Below the pieces are notes generated by a model. It searched no databases. It saw only the letters and a program-made list of their open reading frames with translations, and was not told the DNA's origin. This document shows positions 1 through 6,233 of a DNA stretch of 7,548 bases, in pieces. How positions within the stretch are numbered: position 1 is the first letter of the stretch; the number at the start of each line of letters is the position of its first letter. Made by a program: the position numbers and the translations under genes. Origin of the DNA: Chloroflexota bacterium (lineage in GTDB: Bacteria > Chloroflexota > Dehalococcoidia > UBA1151); contig JADFQR010000055.1 in assembly GCA_022561735.1 (NCBI GenBank), positions 1 through 7,548 on the forward strand, given 5' to 3'.

Positions 1-180
1 GGTCTTGCCACACCCGCTCGGCCCGACCAGCGCCAGGATCTGGCCGCGCCGGACCTCGATATCAAAATCCTGCACGGCGACGGTATCGCCGAACAACTTG
101 CTGACGCCGGTGCAGCGAAGAGCTACATCGGCCGTCGCGCTGACTGTGCGCTTTTTCTTGAGGCCCGGCAGTCCGATCAA
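1..180 (-). CDS. fbpC: ABC transporter ATP-binding protein, ferric-iron type, N-terminal part only
   Basis: This is the first 60 codons of an ABC ATPase that continues past the left edge. Seen: after a Lys/Arg-rich N-terminus, residues 21-52 have the usual first beta-strands of an importer ATPase (LRCTGVSKLFGDTVAVQDF), followed by a perfect Walker A, GPSGCGKT, at residues 53-60. The TTG start at 180-178 is chosen because its TTGA overlaps the permease stop and a strong ribosome-binding site, AAGGGAGAG, lies 9 bases upstream (198-190). The frame stays open further upstream, but no better start is visible. Family knowledge: such ATPases sit on the cytoplasmic face and power uptake through the permease encoded just upstream. 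The FbpC/PotA-like assignment rests on the neighbouring genes; Walker B, the signature motif and any regulatory domain are outside the window. Confidence 0.9.
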   Translation of the reverse strand, partial: MIGLPGLKKKRTVSATADVALRCTGVSKLFGDTVAVQDFDIEVRRGQILALVGPSGCGKT

Positions 181-1826
181 GTGCTCGATCTCTCCCTTAG
201 AACCAGGAATGTCATCGGTATCGCTGACGCCAGGACCAGCACCAGGGACGGCGCCGCCGCCCGTGCGAAGAACGCCTCCTCGGCCGCACTCCAGATGGAC
301 GTAGCGAGGGTGCGGGATTCGATGGGTCCCAGTATCAAAGTAGCGGGCAGCTCCTTCATCGTCAGAAGAAACACCATGATGCCAGCCGCGGCGAGGCCCG
401 GCCGGATAAGCGGAACGGTAACGGTCAGGAACGCGTTTAAACGAGACCTGCCAAGGCTCATCGCCGCCTCCTCCATTCGAGGATTCACCTGGAGCAACGA
501 TGCACGGATCAACCCGACTGCGACCGGCAGGAAAAGCACGATATAGGCGAACACCAGCAGGTATGACGTCTGGTATATGGGCGCGGCATACCTGATGCCG
601 AAGAACACGAGGCCAAGACCGACCGCTATGCCCGGCAAAGCGAACCCGACGTAAGAAAACCGCTCCAGCGCAGCCGACATAAGTCCCGGACGGCGCACCG
701 AGAGAACGGAGATCGGCACCGCTGAGATCACCGTGGCGATCGCCGCCGCCAGCGAGTACCGGACAGAGTTGTAGGCCGCTCCCCAGTCAAACAGCCCGGA
801 CTCCCCGGCGTCGATCCCGCGCACGAGCCAGTAGGCAAGCACGAAGAGTGGAACGCCAAGCGCTAGAGAGGCGACGCTGCCGGAAAAAACGTACGCCGGC
901 CAGCGCCAGCGACCCAACCGGACTATGCGCATCTTCCGCTGGGCGGCGTTAGCGCCGGAAAAGTACCGCGCACGCCGGCGGGCCGAGGCCTCGATCAGGA
1001 TCAGGATCACGGCGACGCCCAGCAACACCAGCGACAATGCAGCCGCGCCGACGCGGTTAAACGCCGAGTTGTACTCGTTGAAAATGACCCTGGTGAACGT
1101 GTCGTACTGAAGCAGGGCCACCGCCCCGAAATCGCTGAGGGTGTAAAGCGCCACCAGCAACGCGCCGACGCCTATCGCCGGGTAGAGCAACGGCAGCGTG
1201 ACCCGACGGAAGGTCTGCCACGGTGACCGGCCGAGCATCCACGAGGCCTCTTCCATCTCCGGCTGGAGCCGCCACAACGTCGCACGAACCGCCAGGAACA
1301 CGTACGGATAGCTGAGCAACGTCAGAACTATCGTGGCGCCCGTCAAACCATAAAGATCCGGCAGTCGATCGACCCCGAACGGCCCCTCCAACCAACCCTG
1401 CAGCAACCCCTTCGGCCCGAAGGCGGAGATGAAGGCCAGCGCCCCAACGTAGCTCGGAATAGCCAGCGGCAGTACAGAGACCACAGCCCAGACGCGGCGG
1501 TACCGAAGATCGGTCCGGACCGTAAGCCACGCAAGCGGCACGGCGATCAGTACCGAGCCCAGCGTGACCAGCGCTACCAACTGGATGCTGCGCCACAGGA
1601 TCGCCGCCGTACTGAAATCGAGTATGGCGTCTATCGCGGTCTCGCCGGAGTCGGCGGCGCGTACCGCAAGGTACAACGCGGGCAACGCCGCAGCCCCGGC
1701 GACCGCGATAGCGGCCAGCCAGAGCGACAGCGGCTCACGCCTCAACCAACGCGGCAGCAGCCGGCGGGGTGTCCACATCGCCCCCGATCCGACTGCTGCC
1801 GAAACTATTGCCCGCGGGCCGATCAC
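177..1826 (-). CDS. fbpB: ABC transporter permease, fused two-domain ferric-iron type
   Basis: This 549-residue inner-membrane permease carries two copies of the binding-protein-dependent permease domain in one chain, as in FbpB, SfuB and ThiP. Seen: about twelve hydrophobic segments (roughly residues 34-55, 76-101, 112-134, 160-181, 213-236, 260-279, 312-335, 353-376, 391-411, 420-442, 473-491, 522-543). Each half has an EAA loop that docks the ATPase: EEASWMLGRSPWQTF at 192-206 and EEAAMSLGRSRLNAF at 452-466, each followed by the L/VP-containing turn. The GTG start at 1826-1824 overlaps the binding-protein stop as GTGA. An internal ATG at codon 17 (1778-1776), preceded by a short GGGG run, is an alternative giving 533 residues. 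Its length fits the fused family. Iron is the likely substrate because of the neighbouring binding protein; thiamine or another small ligand cannot be excluded from the permease alone. Confidence 0.93.
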   Translation of the reverse strand: MIGPRAIVSAAVGSGAMWTPRRLLPRWLRREPLSLWLAAIAVAGAAALPALYLAVRAADSGETAIDAILDFSTAAILWRSIQLVALVTLGSVLIAVPLAWLTVRTDLRYRRVWAVVSVLPLAIPSYVGALAFISAFGPKGLLQGWLEGPFGVDRLPDLYGLTGATIVLTLLSYPYVFLAVRATLWRLQPEMEEASWMLGRSPWQTFRRVTLPLLYPAIGVGALLVALYTLSDFGAVALLQYDTFTRVIFNEYNSAFNRVGAAALSLVLLGVAVILILIEASARRRARYFSGANAAQRKMRIVRLGRWRWPAYVFSGSVASLALGVPLFVLAYWLVRGIDAGESGLFDWGAAYNSVRYSLAAAIATVISAVPISVLSVRRPGLMSAALERFSYVGFALPGIAVGLGLVFFGIRYAAPIYQTSYLLVFAYIVLFLPVAVGLIRASLLQVNPRMEEAAMSLGRSRLNAFLTVTVPLIRPGLAAAGIMVFLLTMKELPATLILGPIESRTLATSIWSAAEEAFFARAAAPSLVLVLASAIPMTFLVLRERSST

Positions 1827-2929
1827 GGCAAAACGCCCGCCTTTCGCAACAGGTCCTGCGTGGCCGCCAGGTCGCCCAGGTCAGACACGTCTATATCAGG
1901 CGTGTTCAGCCCGTCGAGCGGGGGCAGGAGCGCCGCGCTCGGGATGCCATCAATCAACGGGTACTCGAAAGTCTGCTCGGCGAAATACCGCTGGGCATCG
2001 GCGCTCAACAGGTAGTCGACAAAACGTTCGGCGGCGGCGCGATTTGTAGAGGTCTTCAGGATCCCTACGCCCGTCACCAGTACCGCGGACCCGGGTCCGC
2101 CACCGGGGAGGAAGTAGTTGCGAGCTCCAAATCCCTCGCCCTCTTCGGCCAGGAACCGGTGCAGGTAGTAGTGGTTAACGAACCCGACTTCAATCTCTCC
2201 GGCGCCGGCGGCCCCGACGATCGGTGTGTTCTTGGGGTAGACCCGTGGTTTGTTCGCAACGATGCCTTCAAGCCACTCCTGCGTCCGGTCTTCTCCCCAG
2301 ATGAGACGCATCCCCGTGACCATGGCCTGGAACGAGCCGTTTGTCGGGGCCCATCCAATCCGGCCCTTCCACTTCGGGTCGGTGAATCCGTCCAGCGTGT
2401 CCGGCAGGTCTTCCGGTCCCAGCTTCTCGGTGTTGTACACAACGGTTCGCGCCCTGCCTGAGATGCCAACCCACAGGCTATCAGGGGAACGAGCCCAGTC
2501 TGGAACACGTCCGATCAATTCGTCTGGAAGCGTATCGATAAGCTCGATCACGGCTCCGAGGCCTCCCGGGTCCTGGGCAAAGAACACGTCGGCCGGCGAA
2601 CGGCCGCCTTCCTCAAGCAGCGTGGCTGCAAGAGCGCCCGTGCCCGCGTAGTTGACCCGAGCATCGATGCCGGTCTCCGCCTCGAACCGCTCGATCAGCG
2701 GAGCGATAAGCGACTCACTGCGGCCGGAGTAGATAACAAGCTTCCCACCGGCCTCGGCGCTACCCGCTGCCTGTGGGATGGGCGTCGCGGAATTTGCCGC
2801 CAACTCCTGGCCCGAGACGTCGCCATCGGCGTCGGAAGAACAGGCAATGGTCAGTATCAGTGCCACGGCCAGGCCCAGCGCCACCAGCATGGAGCGCCGG
2901 GCCATGACATTTGATGTTTCCGTCGTCAT
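1823..2929 (-). CDS. fbpA: Iron(III) ABC transporter substrate-binding lipoprotein, FbpA-like
   Basis: This 368-residue extracytoplasmic binding protein would capture ferric iron and deliver it to the permease encoded downstream. Seen: a lipoprotein signal peptide (MARRSM, a hydrophobic run, then LILTIAC) with the lipidated cysteine at about residue 30; a short acidic and Ala/Pro-rich linker; LVIYSGRSESLIAPLIERF, the typical first strand and helix of the FbpA/FutA family; and VNHYYLHRF with Tyr254-Tyr255, matching the dityrosine that coordinates Fe3+ in FbpA. Near the C-terminus are GVGILK, a FVDYLLS helix and an EYPL segment, also typical. The frame stays open to a TTG at 3004, but that start has no ribosome-binding site. 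The ATG at 2929 has AACGAGGA directly before it, which is unusually close, and an AAAGGG further up. ATG 2905, with no ribosome-binding site, would still keep the signal peptide. It is first in a three-gene operon. Confidence 0.92.
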   Translation of the reverse strand: MTTETSNVMARRSMLVALGLAVALILTIACSSDADGDVSGQELAANSATPIPQAAGSAEAGGKLVIYSGRSESLIAPLIERFEAETGIDARVNYAGTGALAATLLEEGGRSPADVFFAQDPGGLGAVIELIDTLPDELIGRVPDWARSPDSLWVGISGRARTVVYNTEKLGPEDLPDTLDGFTDPKWKGRIGWAPTNGSFQAMVTGMRLIWGEDRTQEWLEGIVANKPRVYPKNTPIVGAAGAGEIEVGFVNHYYLHRFLAEEGEGFGARNYFLPGGGPGSAVLVTGVGILKTSTNRAAAERFVDYLLSADAQRYFAEQTFEYPLIDGIPSAALLPPLDGLNTPDIDVSDLGDLAATQDLLRKAGVLP

Positions 2930-3060
2930 TCCTCGTTGTAACCCTTTCGTCGCAGGTTGCGGCCTCTGGGCGGGAATCGGACGCAACCGGGACGGCAAGG
3001 GCAAGGAGGATCAGCCGGTTTGAGCGGCGTCAGGCGCTGTGGGAATCCCGCCGGTGTCCG

Positions 3061-3080
3061 AAAATATGCCCGCTTCGGGC
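3061..3080 (-). terminator. Small GC hairpin followed by a T-rich run in the fbpA leader
   Basis: Read on the minus strand, GCCCG-AAG-CGGGC forms a 5-bp stem with a 3-base loop, followed by ATATTTT. It lies between the candidate promoter and the fbpA-like start, so it could be a weak attenuator, or the terminator of readthrough from the upstream gene. The stem is short and the T run is interrupted, so this is tentative. Confidence 0.3.
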
Positions 3081-3095
3081 GCACAATCGATATTT

Positions 3096-3131
3096 AATGT
3101 ACATACGAGTTTCCGGCTTCGTACATGCGAA
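3096..3131. promoter_or_regulatory. Operator pair A: two 14-bp palindromic sites, 22 bp apart
   Basis: Site 1 (3096-3109) reads AATGTACATACGAG and site 2 (3118-3131) reads TTCGTACATGCGAA. Both fit the palindrome TTCGTRYRYACGAA, with an alternating purine/pyrimidine core and mismatches mainly in the left arm of site 1. Start-to-start spacing is 22 bp, close to two helical turns, so two dimers could bind the same face of the DNA. Site 2 lies in the spacer of the candidate fbpA promoter, touching the last -35 base, and site 1 covers its -10 and start region. This is the expected layout for a repressor. The regulator is unknown. Confidence 0.55.
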
Positions 3132-3136
3132 GTCAA
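3108..3136 (-). promoter_or_regulatory. Candidate promoter of the iron transporter operon
   Basis: On the minus strand, TTGACT (3136-3131) is separated by 17 bases from GAAACT (3113-3108). The -35 is close to consensus. The -10 is weak but keeps the A at its second position and the T at its sixth. Transcription would begin near 3101, giving a leader of about 170 bases before the ATG at 2929. The overlap with operator pair A supports a regulated promoter. Confidence 0.4.
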
Positions 3137-3210
3137 CCCGTGAATACCTCGGATTTTAGAAACTCACGAATCTCTCACACCCCGGGTAATTAAAGCTATC
3201 CCACGTATGG

Positions 3211-3246
3211 TTCGTGCATACGAACAAAACTATTCGTATGCACGAT
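3211..3246. promoter_or_regulatory. Operator pair B: two 14-bp palindromic sites, 22 bp apart, forming a perfect inverted repeat
   Basis: Site 3 (3211-3224) reads TTCGTGCATACGAA and site 4 (3233-3246) reads TTCGTATGCACGAT. Each fits the same TTCGTRYRYACGAA palindrome as pair A. Site 4 is also the reverse complement of site 3 over 13 bases (3212-3224 against 3233-3245), with an 8-base gap, CAAAACTA. Spacing is again 22 bp, and the pair lies 115 bp upstream of pair A relative to the operon. The element could be an upstream operator acting by looping. As RNA it could also fold into a 13-bp hairpin, but no T run follows on the minus strand, so a classic terminator is unlikely. Confidence 0.55.
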
Positions 3247-3321
3247 CTTCATTCCCCATACTGGGCGTCCCGAATGGCGCGCCGCTGCGACAGCTTCCGG
3301 TGATGAATCCGTAACCGCGTC

Positions 3322-3337
3322 AGACCGTCATCGGTCT
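3322..3337 (-). terminator. Stem-loop at the stop codon of the thiamine-diphosphate enzyme gene
   Basis: On the minus strand, AGACCG-ATGA-CGGTCT forms a perfect 6-bp stem with a 4-base loop, beginning with the last base of the TAA stop. No T tract follows, so it is not a standard intrinsic terminator. It could be a 3'-end stabilising hairpin, a pause site, or chance. Confidence 0.25.
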
Positions 3338-4956
3338 TAGAGCTGGAACGGCGGCGCCATAATCGGTAGCTGAACGTGGATCAACGACGGCTCGTTCAGC
3401 GCCACCGCCTCTTGCAATGCGGTTTTCAATCCGTCAGGCGTGTCCACACCCTTGGAGCGGATGCCGAACGCGGCCGCTAACATGTCCCAGTCCGGGTTGA
3501 AGAACTCGGTCCCGATCTCGCGATCGTGGTAGCGCTGCTGCTGGTCCCAGCGGGACGCGCCGAACGCACCGTTGTCAAACACGATGACAACAAGGTTGAT
3601 GCCGTACTGCTTCGCCGTCGCCAGTTCCTGCGGGCTGTACATGAACCCGCCATCGCCGCACAGCGCCACCACCGCACGGTCACCTGCGGCCACCTTGGCC
3701 CCGAGCGCCGTCGGAAAACTGAAGCCAAGATTGCCGAAGTAGCCGGAGGTGATGAACTCGCCGCCGTCCCGCACGTCGTAGCCCACGTGGCTCCAGTAGC
3801 CGATGTTGGTCATCCCTGAGATGATGACCGCATCGTCGGCGGTCGCTTCCCTCACTGCATTCACCCAGGCCATCTGCTCCGGGGCCGCCTTGTCCATAAA
3901 CTCCCGCTGCTGCGCGGCAAAGGCCGAAGCGCGCGAGCCATCCGCCCGGCCCGCCTGCTCCACACCCCGTTCGCGCAGCGCACCGGCGATCGCCGCAAGT
4001 CCCGCCTTCGCGTCCGCCTTGATGGCAATCGTGGTGCCGTGATCCTTGTCGAGCTCGCGTTGATCAACATCAATCTTGATGATCGTCTGACCCTCTTTGG
4101 CCTTAAACCCGGGAACCATGAAACGAGTCCCGGCGACCAGGATCACGTCTGAGTCGCTGAGCAGTTCGCCGCTGACGCCGACCTGGGCGAAATGCACCCC
4201 CACGAACAACGGGTGGTCCGCCGGGACAACGCCCTTCGCCTGTTGCGTCGCAACGATCGGGGCGCTCAACATCTCGGCGATCTCTGCCACCTCCGCCCCT
4301 GCTTCAGCACGCAGAGTCCCTCCTCCGATAGCGATGGCCGGACGCTCTGACTTCGCCAGCGCCTCCGCCGCAAGCGCCACGAGGTCGGCAGATGGCTGCT
4401 GGACCGGGTAGCGTTCAGCTTCCAGAATGTCCACGTCGCCCGTAGCGGCGAGGATGTCCGGCGGGATCTCCACCTCGACCGGACGCGGGCGGCCCGTCGT
4501 CATCTGCCGGAACGCCTCGTGAATGGCGACCGGTATTCCCGAGACAGATCCGACGCGGGTGTTCCACTTGACGATGGGCTTGAAAATGTCGAGCTGCTCC
4601 TCAACCTCATGCAGCTGCCCCTCTCCTTTGCCGATCGAGCCGCTGGGAATCTGGCCGGAAATAAGCAGGACGGGCGACGAAGACGCATACGCCGTGCCGA
4701 TCGCGGCGGAAGCGTTCAGCGCGCCGGGACCCGGCACAACAAGCGCCACGCCCGGTTTACGAGCGACGCGGGCGTACCCGTCCGCCATGTACGCGGTCGT
4801 CTGCTCGTGACGCGTGCTGATAAGCCGAATCGACTGGCTGTCGTGCAGGGCGTCAAAGGCCGCCATGATCTGTACGCCGGGAAGGGCGAACACGGTGTCC
4901 ACACCCTCCGCTTCAAGAGATCTGCGAAGTGCTTCCGCACCGGTCATTTCGGGCAT
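3337..4956 (-). CDS. Thiamine-diphosphate-dependent enzyme, acetolactate synthase-like
   Basis: This 539-residue protein has the three-domain layout of the acetolactate synthase/benzoylformate decarboxylase family. Seen: an N-terminal pyrimidine-binding domain with the cofactor-activating glutamate in RHEQTTAYMADGYAR (Glu51); PGPGALN and an SSPVLLISGQ strand; a central domain with AIAIGGG near residues 208-214; and a C-terminal diphosphate-binding domain with GDGGFMYSPQELATA starting at 434 and the metal-binding Asn462 in VIVFDNGAFG. The ATG at 4956 has AAGGA seven bases upstream. A longer in-frame ATG at 5085 would add 43 residues without family character and would run through the probable promoter. 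Family members form acetolactate or decarboxylate 2-oxoacids; the exact substrate cannot be read here. No ilvN-type regulatory subunit or other branched-chain gene is adjacent, so it is probably not the housekeeping acetolactate synthase. Confidence 0.9.
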   Translation of the reverse strand: MPEMTGAEALRRSLEAEGVDTVFALPGVQIMAAFDALHDSQSIRLISTRHEQTTAYMADGYARVARKPGVALVVPGPGALNASAAIGTAYASSSPVLLISGQIPSGSIGKGEGQLHEVEEQLDIFKPIVKWNTRVGSVSGIPVAIHEAFRQMTTGRPRPVEVEIPPDILAATGDVDILEAERYPVQQPSADLVALAAEALAKSERPAIAIGGGTLRAEAGAEVAEIAEMLSAPIVATQQAKGVVPADHPLFVGVHFAQVGVSGELLSDSDVILVAGTRFMVPGFKAKEGQTIIKIDVDQRELDKDHGTTIAIKADAKAGLAAIAGALRERGVEQAGRADGSRASAFAAQQREFMDKAAPEQMAWVNAVREATADDAVIISGMTNIGYWSHVGYDVRDGGEFITSGYFGNLGFSFPTALGAKVAAGDRAVVALCGDGGFMYSPQELATAKQYGINLVVIVFDNGAFGASRWDQQQRYHDREIGTEFFNPDWDMLAAAFGIRSKGVDTPDGLKTALQEAVALNEPSLIHVQLPIMAPPFQL

Positions 4957-4995
4957 GTTGACGTCCTTCTGTGGGTTATGTCGCTGACCGCCGGC

Positions 4996-5001
4996 ATTGT
5001 A
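4996..5001 (-). promoter_or_regulatory. Candidate -10 box for the thiamine-diphosphate enzyme gene
   Basis: TACAAT on the minus strand would start transcription about 33 bases before the ATG at 4956. No recognisable -35 hexamer is found 16-18 bases upstream. It supports the shorter start of the enzyme gene. Confidence 0.35.
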
Positions 5002-5068
5002 GGACGGGAACGGCATCAAGCGTCGATCGCCTTCTCCTAAGAGTAAGAGCCGCACAATTCGGGGGTCG

Positions 5069-5074
5069 TACAAT
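5069..5074 (+). promoter_or_regulatory. Candidate -10 box for the HypE-like gene
   Basis: TACAAT on the plus strand lies 57 bases before the TTG start at 5131 and only 10 bases before an ATG at 5084 that opens a 16-codon frame. No clear -35 is present. It mirrors the TACAAT box on the other strand of this 174-bp divergent intergenic region. Confidence 0.35.
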
Positions 5075-5130
5075 CTGGCCGCCATGTTGAGTACGCCTAC
5101 ACGCCGCCATTCGTCGCGCTGCGGTCACTC

Positions 5131-6159
5131 TTGACCCCCGACCCAGGCGAAGGCCTGCCCGCCGGCAAGCTGCCGCCGGACCTGCTGGCTCGTTTGCTGG
5201 CAAAGGTTCAGCGTGACGATCCGCGGGTGCTGGTAGGGCCGGGCGTCGGCGAGGACGCCGCGCTTATCGACTTCGGCGATAAATTGCTCGTCGTAAAAAG
5301 CGACCCGGTGACCTTCGCGACAGACCTGATCGGCTGGTACACCGTCCAGGTGAACGCAAACGACGTGGCGTGTTGCGGCGCCGATCCAAAGTGGTTTCTC
5401 GCCACGGCGCTGCTGCCGGTCGGCATCACGCCCCTTGAAGTGGAGCAGATATTCGACCAGCTTTCCGATGCGTGTGACGCGCTCGGCGTCACCATGATCG
5501 GTGGACACACGGAGATGACGCTCGACCTGCCGCGGCCGATCATTTCAGGAACGATGCTGGGAGAGGTGGCGAAGGGCGACGAGGTGACGACGGCGGGCGC
5601 ACGTCCGGGTGACCGGGTGATCCTGACAAAGGGGATCGCCATCGAGGGAACGTCGTTGCTGGCGCGCGAGGCGCGACCGAAACTTGAACGCGCCGGGGTG
5701 GCCGTTAATGTCATTGAGCGCGCCGCTGACTACCTGTACACACCGGGCATCAGCGTCGTCACCGAGGCGCGGGCCGCACACGCCACGGGTTGCGTCACCT
5801 CCATGCACGACCCGACCGAGGGCGGACTGGCCACAGCGCTTGCTGAACTTGCCACGGCGTCCGGGACCGGCGTCGCTATCGACGCAGACTCCGTTCCCGT
5901 CCTTGAAGAGTCCGCCGTGCTGTGTTCCGCACTCGGCGTCGATCCGTGGGGCCTTATCGCCTCGGGCGCGTTGCTGATCACGACAGCGCCGGAGAACGCT
6001 TCAAGGGTGATCAACGCAGTGACCGCAGCGGGAGTAGTCGCAACCGATATCGGCGAGGTCAGGCCACCGGGCGACGGGCTAAAGATTCGTACAAAAGGCG
6101 CTGAATCGCCCCTGCCAGTGTTCGCCCGCGACGAACTCGCCCGGGTGCTCGGGGAATAG
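5131..6159 (+). CDS. AIR synthase-like protein of the HypE/SelD/PurM superfamily
   Basis: This 342-residue cytosolic protein has the two-domain fold that binds ATP and passes phosphate to a substrate, as in HypE, SelD, ThiL and PurM. Seen: LPAGKLPPDLLARLL at the N-terminus; the ATP-loop segment GPGVGEDAALI (36-46); SDPVTFATDLIGWYTVQVN and NDVACCGADPKW (57-88), typical of metal/nucleotide-binding strands; GGHTE at 124-128; and HDPTEGG at 226-232. It ends in ELARVLGE, without the PRxC tail whose cysteine carries the carbamoyl/cyano group in genuine HypE. It also lacks the Cys/Sec loop expected near the N-terminus of SelD. The TTG start is chosen because the open frame holds no ATG or GTG before the conserved region; a stop lies upstream at 5044. 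No hydrogenase, selenium, thiamine or purine gene is adjacent, so the substrate is unknown. Confidence 0.85.
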   Translation: MTPDPGEGLPAGKLPPDLLARLLAKVQRDDPRVLVGPGVGEDAALIDFGDKLLVVKSDPVTFATDLIGWYTVQVNANDVACCGADPKWFLATALLPVGITPLEVEQIFDQLSDACDALGVTMIGGHTEMTLDLPRPIISGTMLGEVAKGDEVTTAGARPGDRVILTKGIAIEGTSLLAREARPKLERAGVAVNVIERAADYLYTPGISVVTEARAAHATGCVTSMHDPTEGGLATALAELATASGTGVAIDADSVPVLEESAVLCSALGVDPWGLIASGALLITTAPENASRVINAVTAAGVVATDIGEVRPPGDGLKIRTKGAESPLPVFARDELARVLGE

Positions 6160-6187
6160 ACCGGGGCTCCGGCGCGCGTTCACGCAC

Positions 6188-6216
6188 TTGGTGTCGATGT
6201 ACCGGCATCGTAAAAT
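6188..6216 (+). promoter_or_regulatory. Sigma70-type promoter of rel
   Basis: TTGGTG (6188-6193) and TAAAAT (6211-6216) are separated by exactly 17 bases. The -10 matches five of six consensus positions. Transcription would begin near 6223 and give a leader of about 66 bases before the rel ATG. This leader contains a GC-rich palindromic stretch and a short open frame. The promoter suggests rel can be transcribed separately from the HypE-like gene, which ends 28 bases before the -35 box. Confidence 0.6.
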
Positions 6217-6233
6217 AAGATAGCCTCCGCCAG

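Larger units (their letters stand above)
2930..3336. other. Intergenic regulatory region upstream of the iron transporter operon
   Basis: This 407-base stretch has no credible gene. It separates the minus-strand fbpA-like gene from the end of the minus-strand thiamine-diphosphate enzyme gene, so it must contain the operon promoter and the 3' end of the upstream transcript. The part from about 3060 to 3260 is visibly AT-richer than the flanking coding DNA. It contains four copies of a 14-bp palindromic motif, a candidate promoter, a small hairpin in the expected leader, and a stem-loop at the upstream gene's stop codon. No Fur-like GATAATGATTATC and no DtxR/IdeR-like TTAGGTTAGCCTAACC element was seen. 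Positions 3137-3210 and 3247-3321 show nothing else recognisable. Confidence 0.7.

Noticed and set aside
5..304. Plus-strand frame of 99 codons at the left edge
   Set aside because: It is the shadow of the ATPase start and permease end on the minus strand.
1769..2461. Plus-strand open frame of 230 codons across the transporter genes
   Set aside because: It lies antisense to the end of the binding-protein gene and the start of the permease gene, has no family character, and follows from the high GC of the coding strand.
2930..3004. Upstream extension of the binding protein to a TTG at 3004
   Set aside because: The 25 added residues would precede a normal lipoprotein signal peptide, are Pro/Arg-rich, and the TTG has no ribosome-binding site.
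3041..3049. Small palindrome GGGAATCCC
   Set aside because: It is only four bases per arm, has no partner copy and shows no link to promoter elements; it is expected by chance in GC-rich DNA.
3212..3245. Inverted repeat as an intrinsic terminator or mobile-element end
   Set aside because: No T tract follows on the minus strand, and there is no transposase or target duplication nearby; the match to the other two 14-bp sites favours an operator.
4519..5040. Plus-strand open frame of 173 codons
   Set aside because: It is antisense to the N-terminal domain of the thiamine-diphosphate enzyme, which has clear motifs; the Arg-rich composition is typical of a shadow frame.
4957..5085. Upstream extension of the thiamine-diphosphate enzyme to an ATG at 5085
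   Set aside because: The 43 added residues lack family similarity and contain the TACAAT box, while the ATG at 4956 has a well-spaced AAGGA.
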